Assembly (NCBI GenBank): GCA_041617155.1
Contig: JBFJPL010000004.1
Coordinates: 17,706-81,705 of the forward strand
Source: CAMYKD01 sp041617155
Lineage (GTDB): Bacteria > Pseudomonadota > Alphaproteobacteria > Kiloniellales > JAKSDN01
Direction of reading: 5' to 3'
Length of the DNA stretch: 64,000 nt
The translations under genes were made by a program, and so were the position numbers. Positions 55,711 through 64,000 of this stretch are shown here, one piece after another. The notes under the pieces are model-generated. The model saw only the letters and a list, made by a program, of their open reading frames with translations. It had not been told where the DNA came from and did not search any database. How positions within the stretch are numbered: the first letter of the stretch is position 1; the number at the start of each line of letters is the position of its first letter.

Positions 55711-56940
55711 GTGACCGTCACCATCGAAGACATCCGCGCCGCCGCCAAGATCATCGAAGGCGAGGTCGTGCGCACGCCCATGGTGCGGGCGCAGCGCCTG
55801 TCGGATCGGATCGGCGCCGAGCTCCATCTCAAACTCGAGAACCAGCAGTTCACCGGCTCGTTCAAGGATCGCGGGGCGCTGGTCAAGCTGAAGAGCCTGG
55901 AGCCGGCCCAGGCCGAAGCCGGGGTCATCGCCATGTCGGCCGGCAACCACGCCCAGGGCGTCGCCTACCATGCCCAGCGCCTGGGCATTCCGGCGACCAT
56001 CGTGATGCCGGAGTTCGCGCCCTTCAGCAAGGTCGAACGCACCAAGGGCTTCGGCGCCCGGGTGGTGCTGACCGGCGATACGCTGGACGCCTCGGCCGTC
56101 GCCGCGCGCGAGATCGCGGCGCGGGAGGGTTTGGCTTTCGTCCATCCTTACGACGACGAGAAGATCATCGCCGGTCAGGGCACGATCGGCCTGGAGATAC
56201 TGGAGGACGTACCGGACCTGGAGGTCCTGGTGGTGCCGATCGGCGGCGGCGGCATCATCTCGGGCATTACCATCGCGGCCAAGGCGATCAAGCCCGAGAT
56301 CGAGGTCTACGGCGTCGAGGCCGAGCTCTTCCCCTCCATGCTCCAGGCGCTCAAGGGCCAGGCGCCGAGCGCCGGCGGCACCACGCTGGCCGACGGCATA
56401 GCGGTCAAGAACCCGGGCCAGCTCACCCGGGCGATCATCAAGGAGCTGGTCGAGGAGATCCTTCTGGTCGACGAGCCGGCGATCGAGACCGCGGTCATGT
56501 GCCTGTGCGAGCTGCAGAAGATCGTGGCCGAGGGCGCCGGTGCCGCCGGCGTCGCCGCGCTTATGGCCAACCCGGAACGCTTTCAGGGCCGCAAGGTCGG
56601 CACCGTGATCTGCGGCGGCAACATCGATATCCGCCTGCTGTCCTGGGTGCTGACCCGCGGGCTGGTGCGCGACGGCCGCATGGTCCGGCTCAGGGTCGAC
56701 ATCATCGACCAGCCGGGTGTGCTGGCCAAGTTGGCGCACTTCATCGGCGCCTGCGGCGGCAACATCATGGAGGTCTATCACCAGCGGCTGTTCTACAACG
56801 TACCCGCCAAGCAGGCCGAGATCGACGTGATCGTCGAGACCCGCAATGCCGAGCACGTCCACGAGATCGTCGCCAAGCTGCGCGAAGGCGGCTTTCCGAC
56901 CCGGATCCTCTCGGCCCGCTCCGACGACGCGGAGGGCTAG
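55711..56940 (+). CDS. Threonine ammonia-lyase with C-terminal ACT-like domain
   Basis: 409 residues. Deaminates threonine to 2-oxobutyrate. PLP lysine in FTGSFKDRGALVKL (Lys52), SAGNHAQGVAYHAQRLG, glycine loop PIGGGGIISGI, and an ACT-like region from about residue 325 (RLRVDIIDQPGVLAKLAHFI). Length fits the TdcB-type enzyme with ACT rather than the longer biosynthetic IlvA. GTG start at 55711 with AGAGGAG upstream. Confidence 0.92.
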   Translation: MTVTIEDIRAAAKIIEGEVVRTPMVRAQRLSDRIGAELHLKLENQQFTGSFKDRGALVKLKSLEPAQAEAGVIAMSAGNHAQGVAYHAQRLGIPATIVMPEFAPFSKVERTKGFGARVVLTGDTLDASAVAAREIAAREGLAFVHPYDDEKIIAGQGTIGLEILEDVPDLEVLVVPIGGGGIISGITIAAKAIKPEIEVYGVEAELFPSMLQALKGQAPSAGGTTLADGIAVKNPGQLTRAIIKELVEEILLVDEPAIETAVMCLCELQKIVAEGAGAAGVAALMANPERFQGRKVGTVICGGNIDIRLLSWVLTRGLVRDGRMVRLRVDIIDQPGVLAKLAHFIGACGGNIMEVYHQRLFYNVPAKQAEIDVIVETRNAEHVHEIVAKLREGGFPTRILSARSDDAEG

Positions 56941-57100
56941 CCATCAGAACAGCAGCGGCACGCCCACGATCCTGAAGCCGCCCAACATCCCGAGCGACAG
57001 AGCGACGGTGATCGACGTGACTCACACTCGGCGCGATTTCCAATCGATCGGCCACGCCGACGCGGCGTTGTCCTCGCGGTTTTCCCGGACCTCTGCCATA

Positions 57101-57877
57101 ATGCGGCGGATGCTAAGGCGGTCTGCTTGGCGCGAGGTCAATCCCTTGAAATCAAACCTGGAACGAGTAACCAATTGGTCCCCGGCCTGGGCCGGCGCCG
57201 TGCTCGCCTTGTGGCTGCTGGCCGGCACGGCCCCGGCCATCGCACAGACGGCCAACGACAGCCTGCGGTCACAGGTCGAAGCGCTGGCCTCGGCCGAGGG
57301 GTTCGCCGTCAGCGGTTTGAACAGGATCGGCCCGGTACCGGCCCGGGCGGGCGCGGCGGGCAAGACCGAGCGGCGCCTTGAGTCGCTGCTGCGCGGCTAC
57401 GACTACATTCTGCTGCACGACGCCGAAGGTCACATCGCGGAACTGCGGATCTCCGGCCTGCGGGCGCCGGCGGCGGCGGTGCCGCAGCGCTATGCCGTAG
57501 CGACCACGCGCCGGGGCCTTCATCATTTGGTCGCCAGCGAGTTGGCGGGACCCGACGGGGTGCGCCGTAAGGTCGAGCTGATTGTCGATACCGGGGCGAG
57601 CAGCGTGGTGTTGCCGCTCTCGATGACCGGGTCTCTGGGCTTCCGGGCCGAGGATCTCGACGATGGCTGGGCCCAAACCGCCGGCGGCCGGGTGCCGGTC
57701 AAGCTGGGCCGGCTCGGCCTGGTCAAGGTCGGCGCGGCTCAATCGAGCGACGTCGCGGTGACCTTTATCGACGACGAGAAGATCCAGGGCCAGGCCCTGC
57801 TCGGCATGAGTTTCCTGGAGCGCTACCGTCTGACCATCGAGGACACCGCCAACCGCATCATCCTCCTGGCAAAGTGA
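57101..57877 (+). CDS. Retropepsin-like aspartic protease, membrane anchored
   Basis: About 258 residues. A signal-anchor (AGAVLALWLLAGTAPAIAQ) is followed by a ~65-residue N-domain, then a retropepsin fold: catalytic VELIVDTGASSVVLP, flap-like AQTAGGRVPVKLGRL, and ALLGMSFLERYRLTIED. One aspartate per chain means it must dimerise. Bacterial relatives are known but few have assigned targets. ATG 57101 is one choice; TTG 57146 with GAGGTCA upstream is plausible. Confidence 0.8.
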   Translation: MRRMLRRSAWREVNPLKSNLERVTNWSPAWAGAVLALWLLAGTAPAIAQTANDSLRSQVEALASAEGFAVSGLNRIGPVPARAGAAGKTERRLESLLRGYDYILLHDAEGHIAELRISGLRAPAAAVPQRYAVATTRRGLHHLVASELAGPDGVRRKVELIVDTGASSVVLPLSMTGSLGFRAEDLDDGWAQTAGGRVPVKLGRLGLVKVGAAQSSDVAVTFIDDEKIQGQALLGMSFLERYRLTIEDTANRIILLAK

Positions 57878-57985
57878 CCGGCCCGCCCTTGCGCGGCCCA
57901 CGGCGCTGGATGATAAAGTCGGCGCCCAATGCTAACGGAAATCGACAGTGACCTCTGGTAGAGCTTCAGTCTTGGCCGCAGGCAC

Positions 57986-58075
57986 ACCCTCATGCTGAGC
58001 TTGTCGAGGCATGAGGACGGCGGAGCCTGGCCGTTCTCGCCCTTCGGCAAGCTCAGAACGAGGTTCGGCATGACT
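57986..58075. repeat. Interspersed repeat (CATGCTGAGCTTGTCG type)
   Basis: CCTCATGCTGAGCTTGTCGA and GGCATGAGG form one arm set; CCCTTCGGCAAGCTCAGAAC with GAGGTTCGGCATGA the other. The segments CTGAGCTTG and CAAGCTCAG are inverses. Repeats of this design are common between proteobacterial genes. Sits between the protease gene and the CBS gene. Confidence 0.75.
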
Positions 58076-58150
58076 ACTAGAAAACGCCCGTACCAAAGGC
58101 CACTATCAATATCCCTTGGCAAGAAATCGCGATAACGGAAGGGTCCGTCC

Positions 58151-59536
58151 ATGGCCGCCAAAGCTACCGTCTTCGCCAATGTGCTGGAGATGATCGGCAA
58201 CACGCCGATGCTCGAGGTCCGGCGCATGGACACCGGGCCCTGCCGTCTGTTCCTCAAGCTGGAGAGCCAGAACCCGGCCGGCTCGATCAAGGACCGCATC
58301 GGTCGGTCGATGATCGAGGCGGCCGAGGCCGAGGGCCGGATCGAGCCGGGCGGGACGCTGATCGAGGCGACCGCGGGCAACACCGGCCTGGGTCTCGCCC
58401 TGGTCGCCGCGCAGAAGGGCTACCGCCTGATCATCGTGGTGCCCGACAAGATGGCCCAGGAGAAGATTTTCCACCTCAAGGCGCTGGGCGCCGAGGTCAT
58501 GCTGACCCGCTCGGATGTCGGCAAGGGGCACCCGGACTACTATCAGGACATGGCCGAGCGTTTGGCCAGTGAGACCCCCAATTCCTTTTACGTGAACCAG
58601 TTCGGCAACGAGGCCAACCCCTTGGCCCACCAGACCACCACGGGACCCGAGATCTGGGACCAGATGGACCGAAACCTGGACGCCGTGGTCTGCGGCGTCG
58701 GCTCCGGCGGCACGATCACCGGTCTGGGCCGCTTCTTCGCCGAGGTCGCGCCGCAGGTCGAGATGATCCTGGCCGACCCCAAAGGCTCGATCCTGGCCGA
58801 CTACGTCAACTGCGGCACGCTCAGCGAGGATGTCGGCTCCTGGGTGGTCGAGGGTATCGGCGAGGATTTCATCCCGCCGGTCTCCGACCTGAGCCTGGCC
58901 AAGCGGGCCTACACCATACCGGACCGGGAAGCGCTCGAGGTGGCGCGCGAGTTGCTGCGCAAGGAAGGCATCCTGGCCGGCTCCTCCTCCGGGACCCTGA
59001 TCGCCGCGGCGCTGCGCTACTGCCGCGAACAGAGCGCGGCGAAACGGGTCGTCGCCTTCGTCTGCGACAGCGGCAACAAGTACCTGTCAAAGATGTTCAA
59101 CGACTTTTGGATGATCGACCAGGGCTTCATCGAGCGCGAGAGCAAGGGCGACCTCTCGGACCTGATCAGCCGGCGCCACCAGGAGCAGGCCACGGTCACG
59201 GTCGCGCCCGACGACACCTTGCTGGTCGCCTACGGCCGCATGAAGCTCTACGACATTTCCCAGCTTCCGGTGCTGGACGCCGCGGGCCGGGTCGCGGGAA
59301 TCATCGACGAGAGCGATATTCTGTTGGCGGTGTTCCGCGACGAGGCGCAGTTCGAGAAGCCGGTTTCCTCGGCCATGATCACCCGCTTGGAAACCGTCCA
59401 GGCGGACCAGCCGTTCGACGCGCTGCTGCCGATCTTCGAGCATGACCACGTCGCCATCGTGCTGCAGGGCGAGAAATTTCTCGGCTTGATCACCCGCATC
59501 GACCTGCTCAATCACCTGCGGCGAAGGATGAAGTGA
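58151..59536 (+). CDS. Cystathionine beta-synthase with CBS domain pair
   Basis: 461 residues. Fold type II PLP enzyme: Lys47 in NPAGSIKDRIGRSMIEA, phosphate loop EATAGNTGLGLALVAA, GVGSGGTITGLGRFFAE. Two CBS domains from about residue 335 (HQEQATVTVAPDDTLLVAYG, SSAMITRLETVQADQPFDAL). Makes cystathionine from serine and homocysteine. Cysteine synthase activity is an alternative. Pairs with the next gene for reverse transsulfuration. Confidence 0.93.
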   Translation: MAAKATVFANVLEMIGNTPMLEVRRMDTGPCRLFLKLESQNPAGSIKDRIGRSMIEAAEAEGRIEPGGTLIEATAGNTGLGLALVAAQKGYRLIIVVPDKMAQEKIFHLKALGAEVMLTRSDVGKGHPDYYQDMAERLASETPNSFYVNQFGNEANPLAHQTTTGPEIWDQMDRNLDAVVCGVGSGGTITGLGRFFAEVAPQVEMILADPKGSILADYVNCGTLSEDVGSWVVEGIGEDFIPPVSDLSLAKRAYTIPDREALEVARELLRKEGILAGSSSGTLIAAALRYCREQSAAKRVVAFVCDSGNKYLSKMFNDFWMIDQGFIERESKGDLSDLISRRHQEQATVTVAPDDTLLVAYGRMKLYDISQLPVLDAAGRVAGIIDESDILLAVFRDEAQFEKPVSSAMITRLETVQADQPFDALLPIFEHDHVAIVLQGEKFLGLITRIDLLNHLRRRMK

Positions 59537-59566
59537 TTTTTTTCGCTACGGAGAAAACAAACTTTT

Positions 59567-59664
59567 CAACCACGAAGACACACAGGCACAAAGGGTTGTC
59601 CGGCGCGCGGGGCGCGCAAACAAGCCCTCCTCGCCATCTTCGTGTTCTTGGTGTCTCCGTGGTA
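59567..59664. repeat. Interspersed repeat (ACCACGAAGACACACAGG type)
   Basis: CAACCACGAAGACACACAGG near the left and CTTGGTGTCTCCGTGGT at the right are imperfect inverses. This AT-richer repeat is widespread in bacterial genomes. It lies between the CBS and CGL genes, so their mRNA would carry it. Confidence 0.75.
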
Positions 59665-59740
59665 AATGACTTCTGCTTCTCCGTCTTCCGTGCCCCTGGG
59701 GAGAAGCCACAAAAGCGCGGCGCCAAGGCAAAGGATCCTT

Positions 59741-60922
59741 ATGACCATGGCAGACGATAGCAAACGGTCGAACCGGCTCGGCTTCGCGACCCGCTCGATC
59801 CATGCCGGCCAGTCGCCGGATCCGTCGACTGGCGCGATCATGCCGCCGATCTATGCCACCTCGACCTACGTCCAGGAGAGCCCGGGCGTACACAAGGGCT
59901 ATGAATACTCGCGCAGCCAGAACCCGACGCGCATGGCCTACGAACGCTGCATCGCCGACCTGGAGAGCGGCACGGCGGGCTTCGCCTTCGCCTCCGGCCT
60001 GGCGGCGGAGGCGACCATCCTCGAGCTGCTCGACAGCGGAAGCCACGTGATCGCCATGGACGACCTCTACGGCGGCACCTACCGGCTGTTCGAGAACGTG
60101 CGCAAGCGCTCGGCCGGGCTCGAGTTCAGCTTCGTCGACCTGAGCGATCTCGACGCGCTGGAGGCCGCGATCCGGCCGCAGACAAGGCTGATCTGGGTCG
60201 AGACCCCGACCAACCCGCTTTTGAAGCTGGTCGACCTGGAAGCGGTCGCGGCCCTGGCCCGCAAGCGCGGCATCCTGACCGCCTGCGACAACACCTTCGC
60301 GACGCCCTGGGTCCAGCGGCCCCTGGAGCTCGGCTTCGACATGGTCATGCATTCGGCGACCAAGTACCTGAACGGCCATTCCGACATGGTCGGCGGAATC
60401 GTGGTCGCCGGGGCCAATCCGGACGTGGTCGAGCGCCTGACTTTCCTGCAGAACGCGGTCGGCGGCGTGCAGGGGCCGTTCGACGCCTTCCTGGCGCTGC
60501 GCGGTCTCAAGACCCTGGCCCTGCGCATGGAGCGGCACTGCACCAACGGCGCGGCGGTGGCCGCCTACCTGGAGGGCCATGCCAAGGTCGAGCGGGTCTA
60601 CTACCCCGGCCTGCCGAGCCACGGCCAGCACGCGCTGGCCAAGCGGCAGATGCACGGCTTCGGCGGCATGGTCACGGCCGTCCTGGCGGGCGGCCTGGAC
60701 AGCGCGCGCCGCTTTTTGGAGCGGGTCGAGATCTTCGCCCTGGCCGAGAGCCTGGGCGGCGTGGAGAGCCTGATCGAACACCCGGCGATCATGACCCACG
60801 CCTCGATCCCGGCCGAGAAGAGGGCGGTGCTGGGCATCTCCGACGGCCTGGTGCGCTTGTCGGTCGGCGTGGAGGACGCCGACGACCTGATCGCGGACCT
60901 GGCCCAGGCCCTAGTGGTCTAA
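59741..60922 (+). CDS. Cystathionine gamma-lyase (Cys/Met metabolism PLP enzyme)
   Basis: 393 residues. GFATRSIHAGQSPDPSTGAI, YEYSRSQNPTRMAYE, SGLAAEATILELL, PLP Lys208 in MHSATKYLNGHSDM, ESLGGVESLIEHPAIMTHAS. Cleaves cystathionine to cysteine; cystathionine gamma-synthase cannot be excluded. AAGGATCC before ATG 59741 supports the start. The last codons (CTA GTG GTC TAA) are supplied by a MITE B end. Confidence 0.92.
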   Translation: MTMADDSKRSNRLGFATRSIHAGQSPDPSTGAIMPPIYATSTYVQESPGVHKGYEYSRSQNPTRMAYERCIADLESGTAGFAFASGLAAEATILELLDSGSHVIAMDDLYGGTYRLFENVRKRSAGLEFSFVDLSDLDALEAAIRPQTRLIWVETPTNPLLKLVDLEAVAALARKRGILTACDNTFATPWVQRPLELGFDMVMHSATKYLNGHSDMVGGIVVAGANPDVVERLTFLQNAVGGVQGPFDAFLALRGLKTLALRMERHCTNGAAVAAYLEGHAKVERVYYPGLPSHGQHALAKRQMHGFGGMVTAVLAGGLDSARRFLERVEIFALAESLGGVESLIEHPAIMTHASIPAEKRAVLGISDGLVRLSVGVEDADDLIADLAQALVV

Positions 60923-60927
60923 ATCAG
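60911..60927. repeat. Solo MITE-B terminal sequence at the end of the CGL gene
   Basis: CTAGTGGTCTAAATCAG is identical to the right end of MITE B read inward, including CTAG. The similarity stops after 17 bp. It encodes the last two valines and TAA stop of the CGL gene. Confidence 0.65.
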
Positions 60928-61024
60928 TCTAAAAAGCCTAACTATTTACACCTAAACCAATTATTTACTCCGCTGCGCGATTTTAAGACGGCTCGGACTC
61001 GCGTTTTTTCGGGAACACTCATCC

Positions 61025-61888
61025 ATGGTCGTGATCATCGGTTGCCTCGTCGTGGTTGCCTGCACCTTCGGCGGCTATGTCGCCATGGGCGGCAAGCTCG
61101 GCGTGCTATGGCAGCCTTTCGAGGTGGTCATCATCGTCGGCGCGGCCATCGGCGCCTTCATCGTCGCCAACACCGGTCCGGTGCTCAAGGGCAGCATGGG
61201 CGCCATCAAGGCGAGCCTCAAGGGTCCGGCCTACAAGAAGGACAGCTACGTCGAGCTGCTCGGCGTCCTCTACCAGGTCTTCAAGCTGGCCAAGACCAAG
61301 GGCAACCTGGCGCTCGAGCAGCACGTCGAGAACCCGGAGCAGAGTGCCATCTTCCAGCAATTCCCCGACTTCGCCAACGACCATCACGCGGTCACCTTCC
61401 TGTGCGACTACCTGCGCATGATCACGCTGGGCGTCGAGAATCCACACGAGATGGAAAGCCTGATGGACGAGGAGTTGGAGACCCATCACCACGAGCATCA
61501 CCAGCTGGCCGGCGCGATCCAGACCATGGCCGACGGCATGCCGGCGCTGGGCATCGTCGCCGCGGTGCTGGGCGTGATCAAGACCATGGGCTCGATCAGC
61601 GAGCCGCCCGAGGTGCTCGGCAGGCTGATCGGCGGCGCTTTGGTCGGCACCTTCCTGGGGGTCTGGATCTCCTACGGTTTCCTGGCGCCGATCGCCGCCA
61701 AGGCCCAGGCGACCTACGATGCCGAGGCTAAGTATCTGCAGTGCATCAAGGCCGGCATCCTGGCCCACATGAACGGCTGTGCGCCGGCGGTTTCTGTCGA
61801 ATTCGCGCGCAAGGCGCTCTTATCCGGCGACCGGCCAACCTTCTACGAGGTCGAGGACGCGACGGCGGAACTTCCGCCGGTCACCTAG
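61025..61888 (+). CDS. motA: Flagellar motor stator protein MotA
   Basis: 287 residues. Four membrane helices; N-terminal VVVACTFGGYVAMGGKLGVL, conserved proline region TMADGMPALGIVAAVLGVIK, then GALVGTFLGVWISYGFLAPI. Forms the proton channel with MotB. Starts after an AT-rich 102-bp gap. No other flagellar gene is in the window. Confidence 0.97.
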   Translation: MVVIIGCLVVVACTFGGYVAMGGKLGVLWQPFEVVIIVGAAIGAFIVANTGPVLKGSMGAIKASLKGPAYKKDSYVELLGVLYQVFKLAKTKGNLALEQHVENPEQSAIFQQFPDFANDHHAVTFLCDYLRMITLGVENPHEMESLMDEELETHHHEHHQLAGAIQTMADGMPALGIVAAVLGVIKTMGSISEPPEVLGRLIGGALVGTFLGVWISYGFLAPIAAKAQATYDAEAKYLQCIKAGILAHMNGCAPAVSVEFARKALLSGDRPTFYEVEDATAELPPVT

Positions 61889-61927
61889 GCTGGGACCCGG
61901 TCCGGCAGGTAGCAAGAAAGGGCGATC

Positions 61928-62815
61928 ATGGCCAAGGGCAACGTTGCCCCGATCATCATCAAGAAGGTCAAGAAGGGCGGCCACGGCCACCACGGCGGCG
62001 CCTGGAAGGTCGCCTATGCCGACTTCGTGACCGCGATGATGGCCTTCTTTCTTCTGCTCTGGCTGCTCAACGCGACGACCGACGAGCAGAAGCAGGGCAT
62101 CGCCGACTATTTCACGCCGGCCAGCCTGTCGCGCCAGACCAGCGGGTCGGACGGGGTCATGGGCGGCACCACCTTCAGTCCGGAAGGCGCGGCGACCAAC
62201 CAGAGCGCGCGGGTCGGCATGACCGTTACCATACCCAGCGAGGGCACGGATGCCGACACGACCGGCCCGAACGGCGGCCCGGCGACGGAGGAACAGCTCG
62301 CGGAGCTGCTGGCCAAGCGCGAAAAGGAGCAATTCGAGGCCGCCGAACAGGCCCTGCGCCAAGCCATCGAGCAGGTCCCCGACCTGCGCGAACTGGCCAA
62401 GAACCTGCTGATCGACGAAACCCCGGAGGGCCTGCGGATCCAGCTGGTCGACCAGAAGGGCAAGTCCATGTTCGCCCTCGGCCGCGCCGAAATGCACGCG
62501 CACACGCGCAAGCTGATCGCCCTGGTCGCCGACGCGGTCGCCCAGCTGCCGCAGGAGATCGCGATCAAGGGCCACACCGACGCCGCGCCCTTCGTGACCA
62601 AGAGCGGCTATTCCAACTGGGAGCTTTCGACCGATCGGGCCAACGCCAGCCGGCGGGCCCTGGTCCAGGCCGGCCTGGCGCCGGAGCGGATCTCCTCGGT
62701 CGCCGGGCGGGCCGATCAGGAGCCGCTGAAGCCCCGGGCGCCGTTCGATCCGCAAAACCGGCGCATCTCGATCATCCTGCTGCGCCAGAACCCGGTCACC
62801 AAGGCGTCGAACTAG
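61928..62815 (+). CDS. motB: Flagellar motor stator protein MotB
   Basis: 295 residues. Single helix with the proton-binding aspartate in AWKVAYADFVTAMMAFFLLL, plug region, then a C-terminal OmpA-like peptidoglycan domain (KGHTDAAPFV, NWELSTDRANASRRALV). 39 bp after motA. Confidence 0.97.
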   Translation: MAKGNVAPIIIKKVKKGGHGHHGGAWKVAYADFVTAMMAFFLLLWLLNATTDEQKQGIADYFTPASLSRQTSGSDGVMGGTTFSPEGAATNQSARVGMTVTIPSEGTDADTTGPNGGPATEEQLAELLAKREKEQFEAAEQALRQAIEQVPDLRELAKNLLIDETPEGLRIQLVDQKGKSMFALGRAEMHAHTRKLIALVADAVAQLPQEIAIKGHTDAAPFVTKSGYSNWELSTDRANASRRALVQAGLAPERISSVAGRADQEPLKPRAPFDPQNRRISIILLRQNPVTKASN

Positions 62816-62889
62816 AAGCCTCGTCGGCTTGCGAAGCGGCGGTCTAGACCCCACCTGAGAGGACCGGTTTCGGCAACTCAGGTGAAGCG

Positions 62890-63411
62890 GTGCGCAGATT
62901 CAACTTGCCCAGCATCCAGAGGCCCGACGCGGCCTGGCAGGATCGGCCGCCGGGCGGACTGGACGACCCCGAGCTTTATGACGGCCTCCTCTGGCGCCGC
63001 TCGATCGGCTATCTGGTCGATGTCGTCGCCCTGTCGATCCTGATGGTATGCGCCTGGATCGCGCTCGGCCTGCTCACCGTTCTGTCGCTCGGTCTGCTGT
63101 TCCCGGTCAAAGTCGTCGTCCTCACTCTGCTGCCGGTCGCCTACCACACCTACTTCATCGGCGACGGCGGGGCGACCCCCGGCATGCGGGTCATGGACGT
63201 CGAGGTGCGGAGCTGGCTCGGCCGGCGGCCCGACTACGTTCAGGCCTTCCTGATGACCGTGATGTTCTATGCCTCGGTCGCCGCGACCGGCTGGCTGATC
63301 CTCTTGTTCGCGCTGTTCAACGACCGCCACCGGACCGCCCACGACTTCCTGTCCGGCACCCTGGGCGTGCGCCATAGCCGCCTGGCGGCTGCCGAGACTC
63401 AGACCGCCTGA
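62890..63411 (+). CDS. RDD-family membrane protein
   Basis: 173 residues. RDD domain: RRSIGYLVDVVALSILMVCA, GGATPGMRVMDVEVRSWLG, and FNDRHRTAHDFLSGTLGVRH at the end. Three or four helices. Function of RDD proteins is mostly unknown; some move ions or small molecules. GTG start at 62890 with AGGTGA upstream. Confidence 0.88.
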   Translation: MRRFNLPSIQRPDAAWQDRPPGGLDDPELYDGLLWRRSIGYLVDVVALSILMVCAWIALGLLTVLSLGLLFPVKVVVLTLLPVAYHTYFIGDGGATPGMRVMDVEVRSWLGRRPDYVQAFLMTVMFYASVAATGWLILLFALFNDRHRTAHDFLSGTLGVRHSRLAAAETQTA

Positions 63412-63502
63412 CGACCGAAATGCGTACCGTTCGGTGGCTCCCGGTTTAATCCTGGCGTTCGTGGCGTTTCGCCTGCGATAATTGGTCGCAGAGGCAAGCT
63501 GG

Positions 63503-64000
63503 ATGAGCACCGACAGTACCACGAGCGTCTTGGCCGACTATGATTCGCAGGGTTACTTCTGCGAGATGCTGGGCGCGCCCGGCCGGCCGTCGACATTCGC
63601 GGCACAGGTTTGGCAGCGCATCGGCGAGCTTGGCCTCGACGAGCTGCGGGCCCGCGCGCGCGACGCCGAGCTCGAGCTCTATAACTTCGGCATTACCTTC
63701 ACGGTCTACAGCCAGAAGGACGCGATCGACCGCATCCTGCCGTTCGACGTGATCCCGCGGGTGATTTCGCCCGAGGACTGGCGCACCATCGAGACCGGCG
63801 TCACCCAGCGGGTGACCGCGATCAACCTGTTCCTCTGGGACGTCTACCACGAACAGAAGATCCTGGGCGACGGCGTGGTGCCGCGCGAGCTGGTGCTGGG
63901 CAACAAGAACTATCGCCCGGAGATGGAGGGTCTCGACGTGCCCTTCGGCACCTACGTGCACATCAACGGCACCGACTTGGTGCGCGGCGACGACGGCCAG
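63503..64000 (+). CDS. Circularly permuted ATP-grasp protein (N-terminal part, runs off window)
   Basis: 166 codons visible, open to the window end. YDSQGYFCEMLGAPGRPS and later IPRVISPEDWRTIETGVTQR, NLFLWDVYHEQKIL, VLGNKNYRPEMEGLDVPFGT are typical of the circularly permuted type 2 ATP-grasp family (old DUF404/407). Such proteins are often followed by alpha-E and transglutaminase-like genes. ATG 63503 has AGAGG upstream. Confidence 0.9.
   Translation, partial: MSTDSTTSVLADYDSQGYFCEMLGAPGRPSTFAAQVWQRIGELGLDELRARARDAELELYNFGITFTVYSQKDAIDRILPFDVIPRVISPEDWRTIETGVTQRVTAINLFLWDVYHEQKILGDGVVPRELVLGNKNYRPEMEGLDVPFGTYVHINGTDLVRGDDGQ

Overview
The window is 64 kb of a GC-rich chromosome from an alphaproteobacterium, most likely a member of the Rhodospirillales or a relative. 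Gene order supports this: DUF177-rpmF-plsX-fabH-ihfA-merR-tRNA-Pro, glyA-nrdR-ribD-ribE-ribB-ribH-nusB-thiL, a MucR regulator, a ubiquinol-cytochrome c chaperone gene and a perfect CtrA-type box. The species cannot be named from the sequence alone. There is no prophage, CRISPR array, rRNA operon or intact transposase gene.

Layout. 1-6.6 kb (mostly minus strand): end of cutA, a HerA-type ATPase, tRNA-Pro, the envelope lipid block and a cytochrome bc1 chaperone. 6.7-11.1 kb: bamE, a membrane-anchored HEAT-repeat protein and the proton-pumping pyrophosphatase hppA, the last two converging on a strong terminator. 11.3-20.7 kb (minus): an MFS exporter, a FliL-like protein, and the riboflavin, thiamine and one-carbon block. 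20.9-33.1 kb: mucR, glutaryl-CoA dehydrogenase, genes matching three steps of valine breakdown, a Pit phosphate transporter with its DUF47 partner, and a GbsR-type repressor with a small membrane protein. 33.4-43.3 kb (mostly plus): OsmC, homoserine acyltransferase, hemB, an aminotransferase, a 1-Cys peroxiredoxin, a DUF3105/LivH-like pair, and an HTTM (vitamin K carboxylase-like) plus DCC cluster. 43.3-52.8 kb: a collapsed formate/nitrite transporter, a receiver-PilZ protein, hemerythrin, cupin, ornithine decarboxylase with a hydrolase, and malonyl-CoA decarboxylase with its LysR neighbour. 53-64 kb (plus): a penicillin-acylase-family hydrolase, threonine dehydratase, a retropepsin-like protease, a CBS/CGL transsulfuration pair, motAB, an RDD protein and the start of a circularly permuted ATP-grasp protein.

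The most unusual signal is in the small repeats between genes. Two roughly 270-bp elements with long terminal inverted repeats, a third with different ends but a similar interior, and two solo ends all sit at CTAG. The three complete copies are flanked by duplicated TA, as expected for IS630/mariner-derived MITEs. In three cases the CTAG is the TAG stop codon of a gene, and the element starts with G, so insertion rebuilds the stop. Other repeats sit inside or against genes: a REP pair is translated in frame just before the nucleophile serine of the acylase, and inserts downstream of ribD and thiL are flanked by duplicated gene ends. Other second-look items are a formate/nitrite transporter reduced to 71 residues, a carboxylase-like HTTM protein split into two overlapping genes, and a GbsR regulator with two matching operators.
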